Of a stretch of DNA of 64,000 bases, positions 48,773-56,440 are shown piece after piece; the stretch's first letter is position 1, and each line of letters begins with the position of its first letter. The position numbers were made by a program, and so were the translations under genes. The stretch is from assembly GCA_021773035.1 (NCBI GenBank), contig JAJFKU010000045.1, positions 124,001 to 188,000 on the forward strand, read 5' to 3'. The notes below the pieces were generated by a model. The model had not been told where the DNA came from. It ran no database searches and worked only from the letters and a program-made list of their open reading frames with translations. Source of the stretch: Woeseiaceae bacterium. Lineage in GTDB: Bacteria; Pseudomonadota; Gammaproteobacteria; Steroidobacterales; Woeseiaceae.

Positions 48773-49723
48773 TTGTCCCGCCCGTGCCTCTTACTCTGCT
48801 TCGCTTTTTGCCTTGCATCGAGTTTTGGGTGCGTATCGACTCATGCCGCCAGTAGTCAGAATGCGGACGGACAGTGGCAGCCGGTCGTCAAGAATCCTGA
48901 GTACCCGAATCGCGCCGGCCCCGTGATCCTGGTCGATGCTGCTCACGGCAATTTTCACACGATTGACGGGCGCTTCTCGGCGTTCGCGAAGCTGCTGAGA
49001 CTCGACGGCTATCGTGTGCACAGCGCGAATGCCGAGGTGACGCCGGAACTCCTTGCAGGGGCGACTGTGTTTGTGATTTCGAACGCGATCCGCGGCGGTA
49101 GCGGTGCAGAATGGACGGCGCCGACACCGGCCGCGTTTGCGCCGGGCGAGATCGAGGTGATCGTCGATTGGGTTGGGTCCGGTGGATCACTGCTTCTTAT
49201 CGCCGATCATATGCCCTTTCCGGGGGCGACGGCTGATCTGGCCAGTGAATTTGGTGTCGGCTTCTTCAATGGTTTTGCCATGAAGTCTGCGCATGAGAGA
49301 GAGCTGTTGTCGTTCGCGCGGGCTTCCGGCCTGCTGGCCGATCATGCTATTACCCGAGGGCGATCCGAGTCGGAATCGATAGAGACGATCACAAGCTTCA
49401 CGGGTCAGGCATTCAGTTTCACACCGCCTTTCGAGCAGCTAATGCAGATGCCGGACGATTGGGTGGTGCTGTTACCTGCAAAAGCATGGGAGTTCGACGA
49501 GAGTACGCCGATGGTATCTGCGAAAGGACTCAGCCAGGGCGGCGTTGTGCGATACGGCAGTGGTCGTGTCGCCGTGTTCGGCGAAGCCGCGATGTTCACA
49601 GCACAGACTTCGCAGAAAGACGGCGTTGTTCGCAGTATGGGCCTGAACCACCCGTCGGCAGCCGAAAATACGCAGTTCGTCCTTAATCTCATGCACTGGC
49701 TGACCGGACTGTTAGAAAACTAG
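48773..49723 (+). CDS. Exported DUF4350-type protein
   Basis: The protein has about 316 residues, with an N-terminal hydrophobic export signal (LLLCFAFCLASSFGC, possibly a weak lipobox). Beyond it is a GATase/flavodoxin-like domain: PVILVDAAHGNFHTIDGRFSAFAKLL, TVFVISNA, IVDWVGSGGSLLLIADHMPFPG and GRVAVFGEAAMFTAQ, like DUF4350 proteins. Function unknown. The frame is open to a GTG at 48731, but the TTG at 48773 puts the signal at the N-terminus and lies just after the acetyltransferase stop. Confidence 0.72.
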   Translation: MSRPCLLLCFAFCLASSFGCVSTHAASSQNADGQWQPVVKNPEYPNRAGPVILVDAAHGNFHTIDGRFSAFAKLLRLDGYRVHSANAEVTPELLAGATVFVISNAIRGGSGAEWTAPTPAAFAPGEIEVIVDWVGSGGSLLLIADHMPFPGATADLASEFGVGFFNGFAMKSAHERELLSFARASGLLADHAITRGRSESESIETITSFTGQAFSFTPPFEQLMQMPDDWVVLLPAKAWEFDESTPMVSAKGLSQGGVVRYGSGRVAVFGEAAMFTAQTSQKDGVVRSMGLNHPSAAENTQFVLNLMHWLTGLLEN

Positions 49724-49752
49724 TCGATAGGCGTTGGCAATCGAGGGCCGTC

Positions 49753-50304
49753 TCAGCGGCGCTCGCGATTCCACAGGACTTCTTTTCCGGATTCCGCCCG
49801 CGCGACCACCCGCGCAATCACGAACAACAGGTCCGAGAGCCGGTTCAGGTACTTACCCGCTTCTGGCCGGATATCCTCGACACCGGCCAGCGTGCCGACC
49901 CGTCGTTCTGCACGCCGGACGACGGTTCGCGCGACATGACACGCGGCGGCAGCCGGCCCGCCGCCGGGCAGAATGAACTCCTTGAGCCTCGGGAGATCCT
50001 CGTTAAAACCGTCCAGATCCGATTCGAGGCGATCGATAAAGGCCTGGCTTACGGCAGTATGCCCCGGAATACAGAGCTCGCCACCGAGTTCGAAGAGGTC
50101 GTGCTGGACCTCTGTCAGGCAGGAGCGAATAGCGGTGGGCACCGAGTCGATCGCCAAAATGACGCCAATGGTCGAGTTCGCTTCGTCAACGGTGCCGTAA
50201 GCTTCAACCCGCGCCGAGTCCTTCGCCACGCGACTGCCGTCGCCAAGCCCCGTCGTACCGTCGTCGCCGGTGCGGGTGTATATTTTGCTGAGTCGGTTTC
50301 CCAT
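49753..50304 (-). CDS. PduO-type cob(I)alamin adenosyltransferase
   Basis: The 183-residue protein has the PduO/MMAB pattern: KIYTRTGDDGTTGLGDGSRV (ATP site), EAYGTVDEANSTIG, RTVVRRAERRV and YLNRLSDLLFVIAR. It makes adenosylcobalamin from cob(I)alamin and ATP. No B12 biosynthesis or B12-dependent enzyme is seen in the window. Confidence 0.93.
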   Translation of the reverse strand: MGNRLSKIYTRTGDDGTTGLGDGSRVAKDSARVEAYGTVDEANSTIGVILAIDSVPTAIRSCLTEVQHDLFELGGELCIPGHTAVSQAFIDRLESDLDGFNEDLPRLKEFILPGGGPAAAACHVARTVVRRAERRVGTLAGVEDIRPEAGKYLNRLSDLLFVIARVVARAESGKEVLWNRERR

Positions 50305-50401
50305 GCGGCGACGATAGGCAGGCGTCTCTGAGCTGTCAAGAAACGCGGCTTGTTTCCCGTCCCGGCAGCAGCCATAGTTCGGCGTCTGTCAGCAAAAAGG
50401 A

Positions 50402-51208
50402 ATGCAGGATCAGGTGGACAGCTTTAAGCCCGAGAACGCATCGGATCACCTCAAAGTCGCCCTGGCGGCGGCCGACAAGGCGGCCGATATCAGCCGTCGT
50501 TATTACGCGGGCAACTTTACCGTAACTACCAAGGCGGACATGACGCCCGTTACGCAGGCGGACGTTGAGTGCGAGCAGGCGATACGCGACATCATTCTAA
50601 GTGCGTTTCCCGAGCATGGTTTCTATGGCGAAGAGACCGGGCAGACACAGGCTGACGCAGACTATCTCTGGCTGGTCGATCCGATAGACGGCACCAAGGG
50701 GTTCGTGCGCCAGTACCCGTTCTTTTCGACGCAAATAGCGCTACTTCACGACGGCGAGATTGTGCTGGGTGTGTCCAGCGGCACGATGATGGATGAGCTG
50801 GCGTGGGCGGAAAAAGGCCAGGGGGCCTGGCTGAATGGAAAACCGCTTAAGGTTAGCGACATTTACGACCCGGATCGTGCCGCTGTTTCGACCGGCAATC
50901 TGAAGTCACTGGCGGACAGTGACGGTTGGTCGGCGCTCGGCGAAATCGTAAAGTGTGCGGACCGCATTCGCGGTTACGGGGACTTTTATCACTACCATCT
51001 GCTCGCTGCCGGCAAGATCGACGCGGTCATCGAGTCGGATGTGAATATTCTGGATATCGCCGCGTTGTCGGTGATTGTTACAGAGGCGGGCGGGGTGTTC
51101 ACCGATATGAACGGCGACAAACCGGACCTGGATATTCGCTCAGTGCTCGCAGCAAATCCGTCGCTGCATGAAAAATACCTCAGTCGACTGCGCGGCTACA
51201 TTACCTGA
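50402..51208 (+). CDS. Inositol-monophosphatase-family phosphatase (HisN-type histidinol-phosphatase likely)
   Basis: The 268-residue Mg-dependent phosphatase has GFYGEETG, LVDPIDGTKGFVRQYPFFSTQIAL and NILDIAALSVIVTEAGGVFTD, the IMPase metal sites. The GTKGF and RGYGDFYHYHLLAAGKIDAV details are those of the HisN histidinol-phosphatase branch rather than SuhB or CysQ. Without his genes nearby the substrate is inferred. It is convergent with the following metalloprotease-like gene and overlaps it by eight bases. Confidence 0.82.
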   Translation: MQDQVDSFKPENASDHLKVALAAADKAADISRRYYAGNFTVTTKADMTPVTQADVECEQAIRDIILSAFPEHGFYGEETGQTQADADYLWLVDPIDGTKGFVRQYPFFSTQIALLHDGEIVLGVSSGTMMDELAWAEKGQGAWLNGKPLKVSDIYDPDRAAVSTGNLKSLADSDGWSALGEIVKCADRIRGYGDFYHYHLLAAGKIDAVIESDVNILDIAALSVIVTEAGGVFTDMNGDKPDLDIRSVLAANPSLHEKYLSRLRGYIT

Positions 51209-51968
51209 GCTTGATCTCACTGGCTGTCAGCGGACCGATAAGCGCGTATTTAAGACTCTTCGGAATCACGGCATCGTCGTCGGCGAGCGCGATGCGCCCG
51301 CCCATGATCTCTGCATAACGTTGCGGGTAGAGCGGCTGGCGGTCCGGTTCGGCGAGTCCGTCGGGGCCAATGGGTTGACCGTTAGCTGCATTGTACTTGT
51401 CGCTCGCTCCCAGCGTGTGCAGGAATTCATGCGCGATAATGACATTGTTGCTGCCGCGGTAGTGGCGACTTGCATAACCGTTGACAATACCGACCATGCC
51501 CTTCTGCAGACCGACAGAGTTTTCGAGCGGTAGCGAGAAGTCGGGTTTGTGATAGCGCACGAAGATTCGAACGTCCGGCTCAATGCGGTCCTGAGACTCC
51601 GTCACGCTGCCGGCCCACCAGCGCATTTTCAGCGACCACAACATCACTGTGAGGAAGTTCGGGCGATCGCCAAGCTTTGGTGGCTGCCGGCGAACTTCGC
51701 GACCGAGTTCAATACGGACGGGACGCTCCACCTTCCTGGAGTAGCGCAGCGCCTCGCGGGCGAGGAATGACTCAATGCCTCCGAAGTGCGAACTCTCCAA
51801 ACCCTCAATATAGGCGGCGGCCTCGTCGCTGCCGTCGCCATTGATCGGGTAGACCTTGATCCAGAGGCTGTTGTTCCAGTCAGTACTTCTCGCCTGCGTG
51901 AGTATCGTGCTGAGGGCGACGAACAGCAGCACAAACAGCAGTACGGAGATTCGAATGACTTTTATCAT
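51201..51968 (-). CDS. Membrane-anchored putative zinc metalloprotease
   Basis: The 255-residue protein has an N-terminal helix (ISVLLFVLLFVALSTIL) and a single outstanding motif, HEFLHTLGASDKY (zincin HExxHxxG, with an Asp downstream). The flanking region (SNNVIIAHEF, YPQRYAEIMGG) also looks like a zincin. I do not recognise a named family. The middle (WAGSVTESQDRIEPDVRIFVRYH) suggests an exported beta-rich domain. It follows the amidase gene by three bases on the same strand. Confidence 0.65.
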   Translation of the reverse strand: MIKVIRISVLLFVLLFVALSTILTQARSTDWNNSLWIKVYPINGDGSDEAAAYIEGLESSHFGGIESFLAREALRYSRKVERPVRIELGREVRRQPPKLGDRPNFLTVMLWSLKMRWWAGSVTESQDRIEPDVRIFVRYHKPDFSLPLENSVGLQKGMVGIVNGYASRHYRGSNNVIIAHEFLHTLGASDKYNAANGQPIGPDGLAEPDRQPLYPQRYAEIMGGRIALADDDAVIPKSLKYALIGPLTASEIKLR

Positions 51969-51971
51969 TGA

Positions 51972-53501
51972 TCAAAATTCAGGTGGCCTGCGGACATTGC
52001 CAGTCTGCTCAAAGGCGTACGCGATCTCTATGAGCTGTTTCTCATTCCAGGCTGTTGCGATGAACGAAAGGCCGATCGGTAGTCCAGCAACAAAGCCCGA
52101 CGGTACGGTGATACTGGGGTAGCCGGAGATTGCGGCCAGTGAAGAGCTGCCGATACCGAACGAGTCGCCGTTGACGTGGTCGATCATCCAGGCCGGACCG
52201 TTGGTCGGAGAAATCAGTGCATCGAGCTTATGTTCGTTGAAAACATCATCGATGGCGGAACGTGATATCCGTTTGCTGGTCTCAAGCGCTGTCAGATAGG
52301 CTTCGTCGCTTAGCGGGCCCTTTTCGACCGCCTGCAGAAATACCTCCTGGCCAAACACGGGCATCACTGTCGCCGCGTTGGCGTCGTTGTAGTCGATGAG
52401 TTCCGCGAGACTTTGTATCGGCGTTTCCGACTTTTGTAGATAGTCGTTGAGGCCTGCGCGAAACTCGTACAGCAGTACCTCGTATTCCGCGTCGTACATC
52501 TCGCCACCATCGATCTCGATAGCGTCGATAATGATGGCGCCGGCATTGGTCAGTTTGTCGATGCTGGACTGATACAGAGCGTCAACGTCCGGGTTTGAGC
52601 CGGCACCGTACCAGGAGCGAATGACGCCAATACGTTTCCCGTTGAGTCCGTCGGCGTTGAGGTTCGCGGAATAGTCGTGATGAGTCTGGGCGTCGAGTGT
52701 CGCCGGATCGTCACGATCCGTGCCGGTCATTGCCGTCAGCAGCAGGGCAGCGTCCCTGACGCTACGGGCCATCGGGCCGGCCGTGTCCTGGCTGTGTGCG
52801 ATGGGGATAATGCCACTGCGGCTGACAAGCCCCAGCGTTGGTTTAATGCCCACGACGCCATTAACGCCCGCGGGGCATACGACAGAGCCGTCGGTTTCCG
52901 TGCCGATCGACACGGTGGTCAGATTGGCTGCCACGGCGACCGCGGAGCCGCTCGATGACCCGCAGGGAGAGCGACGGGTGTCGTAGGGGTTGAGTGTCTG
53001 GCCGGCGATACTGCTCCAGCCACTAGAAGAACGTGTCGAGCGAAAGTTCGCCCACTCGCTCAGGTTCGCCTTGCCGAGTATTACGGCGCCGGCATCGCGG
53101 AGCCGTTTAACGACAAACGCGTCAGCCGCGGCTGTGTGCTCGGCGAGCGCGAGCGAACCGGCGCTCGTGACCATCCGGTCGGCAGTATCAATATTGGCCT
53201 TTAGTAGCACCGGTATGCCATGCAGCGGTCCGCGCGGGCCGGATGTCCGCCACTCTTCGTCCAGGGCCCGCGCGATATTCAGGGCGTCCGGGTTGACCTC
53301 GATGACCGCATTCAGCGTGGGTCCGGCGCGATCGATGGTCTCGATACGGTGTAAATACCAGCGCACCAGCCCCTCGGAGCTTAGTTCACCGCGCTGCAGA
53401 TGATCGTGCAATGTGGCAATGCTGGCCTCGGAGAAATCGCGCTCGCCCCCTGAGCAGGCTGCGAGCGCGAGAAATACCAGTATCGCGAGGCGAATTCGCA
53501 T
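51972..53501 (-). CDS. Amidase-signature enzyme, lipoprotein
   Basis: The 509-residue protein has a lipoprotein signal (FLALAAC, lipid on C16) and a full amidase-signature domain. The catalytic Lys is K101 in GIPVLLKANIDT, the cis-Ser lies in PCGSSSGSAVAVAA (182-184) and the nucleophile is S206 in GTETDGSVVCPAGVNG. It hydrolyses an unknown amide in the periplasm or at the outer membrane. It is not GatA, which is cytosolic and lacks a signal. The start overlaps the methyltransferase stop by one base. Confidence 0.9.
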   Translation of the reverse strand: MRIRLAILVFLALAACSGGERDFSEASIATLHDHLQRGELSSEGLVRWYLHRIETIDRAGPTLNAVIEVNPDALNIARALDEEWRTSGPRGPLHGIPVLLKANIDTADRMVTSAGSLALAEHTAAADAFVVKRLRDAGAVILGKANLSEWANFRSTRSSSGWSSIAGQTLNPYDTRRSPCGSSSGSAVAVAANLTTVSIGTETDGSVVCPAGVNGVVGIKPTLGLVSRSGIIPIAHSQDTAGPMARSVRDAALLLTAMTGTDRDDPATLDAQTHHDYSANLNADGLNGKRIGVIRSWYGAGSNPDVDALYQSSIDKLTNAGAIIIDAIEIDGGEMYDAEYEVLLYEFRAGLNDYLQKSETPIQSLAELIDYNDANAATVMPVFGQEVFLQAVEKGPLSDEAYLTALETSKRISRSAIDDVFNEHKLDALISPTNGPAWMIDHVNGDSFGIGSSSLAAISGYPSITVPSGFVAGLPIGLSFIATAWNEKQLIEIAYAFEQTGNVRRPPEF

Positions 53502-54313
53502 TAGCCGGGATTTCTGAATCTCATCACAAAGCGATCGGTCTTGCCGCGAAGTTCCGGCTCAAAAACGCTCTTGCTGAGGTCATCGTCCGGATTGCGGAGA
53601 ATGTCGCTGGTCGCCTCGCAGACAAAACCCGCAGCCTCCATAGCGGCGATGACTATGGCGGGATCGATACGATGCACCGTATTGCCTGAGTCCGAGGACG
53701 AACCGGCTTCTGCGTAGTGATCGACGATACCGACAACGCCGCCGGGCTTCAGGCCCTTCCTGAGTTCAGCGAGAAACGCCGCTACGTCGATAGCTTCCCA
53801 GCCGTTTTCCGCATCCTCGAGGTAGAGGTCGTGAAAGGAAAGCGCGAGCATAACGGCATCGAGCGTGTTTTCCTCTAGTGCGAGACGGTTGTTTTCGGCC
53901 ATCAGTATCTCGGCTTGCGCGATACGGCCCGAGTCGACTCTTTCTTCCAGCGCGTCGCCCACGAAGTTCTTGTAGGCTTCATTGGAATGCGCGATGACTC
54001 TGCCGCTGTCACCAACGACGTGCGCAATAACTTCTGCATACCAGCCGCCGCCGGAGAACATATCCAGTACGGCCATTCCCGGCTCGATACCAATGAATGC
54101 GAGAACCTCGGCCGGTTTGCGGCCGGCGTCGCGTTCGCGGTCGGCTTCCGGCCGCAGCTCGTTGGCGACCGCGGCGTCGTGAATCGATACGGCGGGCTCT
54201 ACCGCTGCTGCAGGTTCGGCTGTGGTTTGCTCGGTGGCTTCCTGACTGCAGCCGGATATGCTTGTTATGGCGAGAGCTGATACCAGTCCGCCGATGATCG
54301 TTGTTCTGTACAT
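53501..54313 (-). CDS. Class I SAM-dependent methyltransferase-like protein with lipoprotein signal
   Basis: The 270 residues start with a lipoprotein signal (ALAITSISGC, lipid on C22), an Ala/Glu/Thr linker to about residue 45 and a Rossmann methyltransferase domain: GIEPGMAVLDMFSGGGWYAEVIA (SAM loop), VIAHSNEAY, DAVMLALSFHDLY and LKPGGVVGIVDHYAE. It resembles the COG4798 group, whose members often have export signals. SAM in the periplasm is not expected, so the activity is puzzling. GGGAG six bases before the ATG fixes the start. It is first in a unit with the amidase and metalloprotease-like genes. Confidence 0.85.
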   Translation of the reverse strand: MYRTTIIGGLVSALAITSISGCSQEATEQTTAEPAAAVEPAVSIHDAAVANELRPEADRERDAGRKPAEVLAFIGIEPGMAVLDMFSGGGWYAEVIAHVVGDSGRVIAHSNEAYKNFVGDALEERVDSGRIAQAEILMAENNRLALEENTLDAVMLALSFHDLYLEDAENGWEAIDVAAFLAELRKGLKPGGVVGIVDHYAEAGSSSDSGNTVHRIDPAIVIAAMEAAGFVCEATSDILRNPDDDLSKSVFEPELRGKTDRFVMRFRNPG

Positions 54314-54376
54314 GATTTCTCCCAAGTATTTGGCCTGATCCTATTCCGACCGCTGCAAAAGGGCAAAGTGCCGGGC

Positions 54377-54409
54377 AAGAAAAAGCCCCACGGCGTTAGC
54401 GGTGGGGCT
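54377..54409 (-). terminator. Strong intrinsic terminator (minus strand) ending the candidate sRNA
   Basis: Read on the minus strand, the 8-bp stem AGCCCCAC / GTGGGGCT with a 10-base loop is followed directly by TTTTCTT (54377-54383). The plus-strand side has only a delayed T-run, so minus-strand use is favoured. No annotated minus-strand gene ends here except the candidate RNA. Confidence 0.8.
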
Positions 54410-54582
54410 GGATTTCTCTTTTTTTCAAAAGAGGTAACTGCGAATCTGATAACCGGCGACAGAGTATTTCTTATTGTTATTGGATCTGGATCTTCTTATT
54501 TTTTTTGTTATTTTTCTTCTGGCGTCTAAATCCTGTTTCTGACCGGTTTTGTTACCAGGCGCAGTTACTTTTCGCTTGGGCA
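54377..54582 (-). ncRNA. Candidate sigma54-dependent, A-rich Hfq-binding small RNA (CrcZ-like)
   Basis: The span runs from the start point predicted by the -24/-12 promoter to the intrinsic terminator, about 205 nt. On the minus strand it contains nine consecutive AAN triplets (54492-54518) and five more (54467-54481). These are ARN repeats of the kind bound by the distal face of Hfq and present in Pseudomonas CrcZ/CrcY. I see no convincing reading frame. The AT-rich composition contrasts with the flanking genes. The resemblance is in architecture; there is no cbrB next to it and sequence homology to CrcZ was not tested. Confidence 0.55.
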
Positions 54583-54593
54583 GAGTATTAAAG

Positions 54594-54609
54594 GCAAGAC
54601 CTGTGCCAA
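54594..54609 (-). promoter_or_regulatory. Sigma54 (RpoN) -24/-12 promoter
   Basis: On the minus strand TTGGCAC-N5-TTGC matches the consensus TTGGCACG-N4-TTGC, with the invariant GG and GC correctly spaced. The predicted start is near 54582. Such promoters need an enhancer-binding activator; a perfect TATTTT-GT-AAAATA palindrome at 54680-54693, about 100 bases upstream, is a possible site but its owner is unknown. Confidence 0.65.
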
Positions 54610-54817
54610 CTCAGTCGGCGGCACCGCGTTATCAATGATTTAGCAATCGCTCAATCCTCCGTCTGCACCTGTTTGCCGGTATTTTGTAAAATATTCCGAC
54701 GCTAATAGTTGTTGCGATACGTCTGGGGAAGACAATCGACGGATAAAATCCTCGTCTATTATGTTCAATTTCTGCTGGCTGTCGAGAATCCAGACATTTT
54801 CGCCACTTTTTGTTAAA

Positions 54818-56440
54818 TTATTCGACACTTTCCGCATTCTTGGCCCGATCAAACAATCCCGACACGCTATAAAAGCGCCCGTTTCGGACCACGGCGACCA
54901 CATTTAGCGCATCGTCAATGTCGTGCAGCGGATCGCCATCGACAAACACGAGGTCGGCGGCTGCCGCGACGGCAATGCGGCCGAGATAGGGGTCGGCCAG
55001 CATTGCCGCCGCGGCGTTTACACCGATCGCCCGCAGCGTTTGCTCTGGCGTAAGTCCTGCGATACGCATCGCTCTGAACTGTGTCGCGAGTGCCTGACCG
55101 GCCGGCAAGCCTGTCGAGCGGCTGCTGACCACTGCGGCTGTAACGTCGAGTTCAGGCCTCGACAGCGGCCCGATTTGCCATCGGTCAGTGCTGAGTAGCC
55201 GCGGCCCGGGAATCTGTTTACCGGACCAAAGAGCGTTCAGGCGTTCCGTGTCCGGGTGCTCTGCGACGACGGTGCTTATGCCCATCGCCAGCAGATCCGG
55301 CCCATGGCTGGCCGTCAGTCGCCCGGGGAGCCGCGCGTCTGCGTCAATGAAACCCGGGAGCAGCGTGAGATCGCCCATGTCGATGACAATCGAGGCTCCC
55401 CGATCGACCTGTTCTTCGATGGCGGTGATGCGGCCGCCTTGTATAACGATATCCTTGTCGTATTGGTAGCCGGGGTTCACGCCGTCGAACAGCCGTGCAG
55501 CCCGGATAACAAACTGACCATTTGGTTCGTCGAGCCAGGGCATGGGGGGGCGTTCGCGTTGTACGCGTGTTGTATTTCTAGCTGGAATCGTCGCGCGAAA
55601 GTGCAGCGGACTTGATCGCCAGGCATCGAACAGGCGTCGCCGGATTTCGCCGTTCGCCGAGTAAACCATACGCTGCCGATCCAGCCAGCTGACCGGTGAC
55701 ATGACGAATTGTTCTCCGTCCGCGTAAGACCGGATCAGGCGCGGTTGTGACAGGATTACCATGTCGATTGAGATGCCGCTCTGGCCGCCTCGTAAATAGC
55801 TGATCAAACTACCGTCCGGTCTAAAGCTTGGCGCCGCGAGTCTTTCCGAAGACGTCAGCAGGACCTCCTCGGGCTGAGCGTGCCTGCGAAGGATCAGCGA
55901 CCACCGCCCAGCGGAATGGTGTACGTACACGAGGTCTCGTCCGTTGGACGACCATGCAGGCTCGGTTTCGTCGCCTGGCCGGTCGCTGATGCGCCAGCGC
56001 AGAGCGGTTGGTACATCCACTTCCCACAGGTCGAAGCCGCTGCCGTTTGTTGTCGAGGCATAGACGATCTTTTCGCCGTCGGGATGCCACGCGGGATAAC
56101 CGTCGAAACTTGCGTTCGCGCTGATGCTGCGCGTTGTTCCCGAGCTGAGTTCGTGAATCCAGAGCCCCTGCTGTCCGTCGACGGCGGCTTGATAGACAAG
56201 CCGTTTACCATCCGGTGACCAGCGTGGCCGCTGCGCTGATTTCAGATTCTCCGTGATTTGCCGGGCGTCGCCACCGCCGCCAGGAACGATCCAGATGTCG
56301 CCGCGCAGATCGATCGCCAGCCGTCCGTCGCTGGCGGCGTCGACCGACAGGTCACTACCACGCGTAATCGTCGTCTGTGCAGCGACGGGCGTGCTGCAGA
56401 GCAAAGCGGTGAAAAGGGCAACTAGTGTTCGTAGATACAC
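54818..56440 (-). CDS. Exported beta-propeller protein with remnant amidohydrolase domain
   Basis: The 540-residue protein has a signal peptide (about 1-21, TPVAAQ). A TolB/WD40-like propeller follows (about 35-290), with repeated RWSPDGKRLVY, AWHPDGEKIVY, AWSSNGRDLVY and SFRPDGSLISY. From about 310 it has the two ends of a metal-dependent amidohydrolase (RAARLFDGVNPGYQYDKDIVI, LLPGFIDADAR, GLTPEQTLRAIGVNAAAAM, GRIAVAAAADLVFVDGDPL). The metal motif HxH after GFID is replaced by ADAR and the barrel middle is about 200 residues short, so catalysis is unlikely. Its first codons overlap the end of the gamma-glutamyltransferase gene. Confidence 0.8.
   Translation of the reverse strand: MYLRTLVALFTALLCSTPVAAQTTITRGSDLSVDAASDGRLAIDLRGDIWIVPGGGGDARQITENLKSAQRPRWSPDGKRLVYQAAVDGQQGLWIHELSSGTTRSISANASFDGYPAWHPDGEKIVYASTTNGSGFDLWEVDVPTALRWRISDRPGDETEPAWSSNGRDLVYVHHSAGRWSLILRRHAQPEEVLLTSSERLAAPSFRPDGSLISYLRGGQSGISIDMVILSQPRLIRSYADGEQFVMSPVSWLDRQRMVYSANGEIRRRLFDAWRSSPLHFRATIPARNTTRVQRERPPMPWLDEPNGQFVIRAARLFDGVNPGYQYDKDIVIQGGRITAIEEQVDRGASIVIDMGDLTLLPGFIDADARLPGRLTASHGPDLLAMGISTVVAEHPDTERLNALWSGKQIPGPRLLSTDRWQIGPLSRPELDVTAAVVSSRSTGLPAGQALATQFRAMRIAGLTPEQTLRAIGVNAAAAMLADPYLGRIAVAAAADLVFVDGDPLHDIDDALNVVAVVRNGRFYSVSGLFDRAKNAESVE

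Noticed and set aside
54640..54837. 65-codon minus-strand frame annotated as a gene
   Set aside because: No family, weak start and AT-rich intergenic context; kept only as a finding because it may instead be the regulatory region of the sigma54 promoter.
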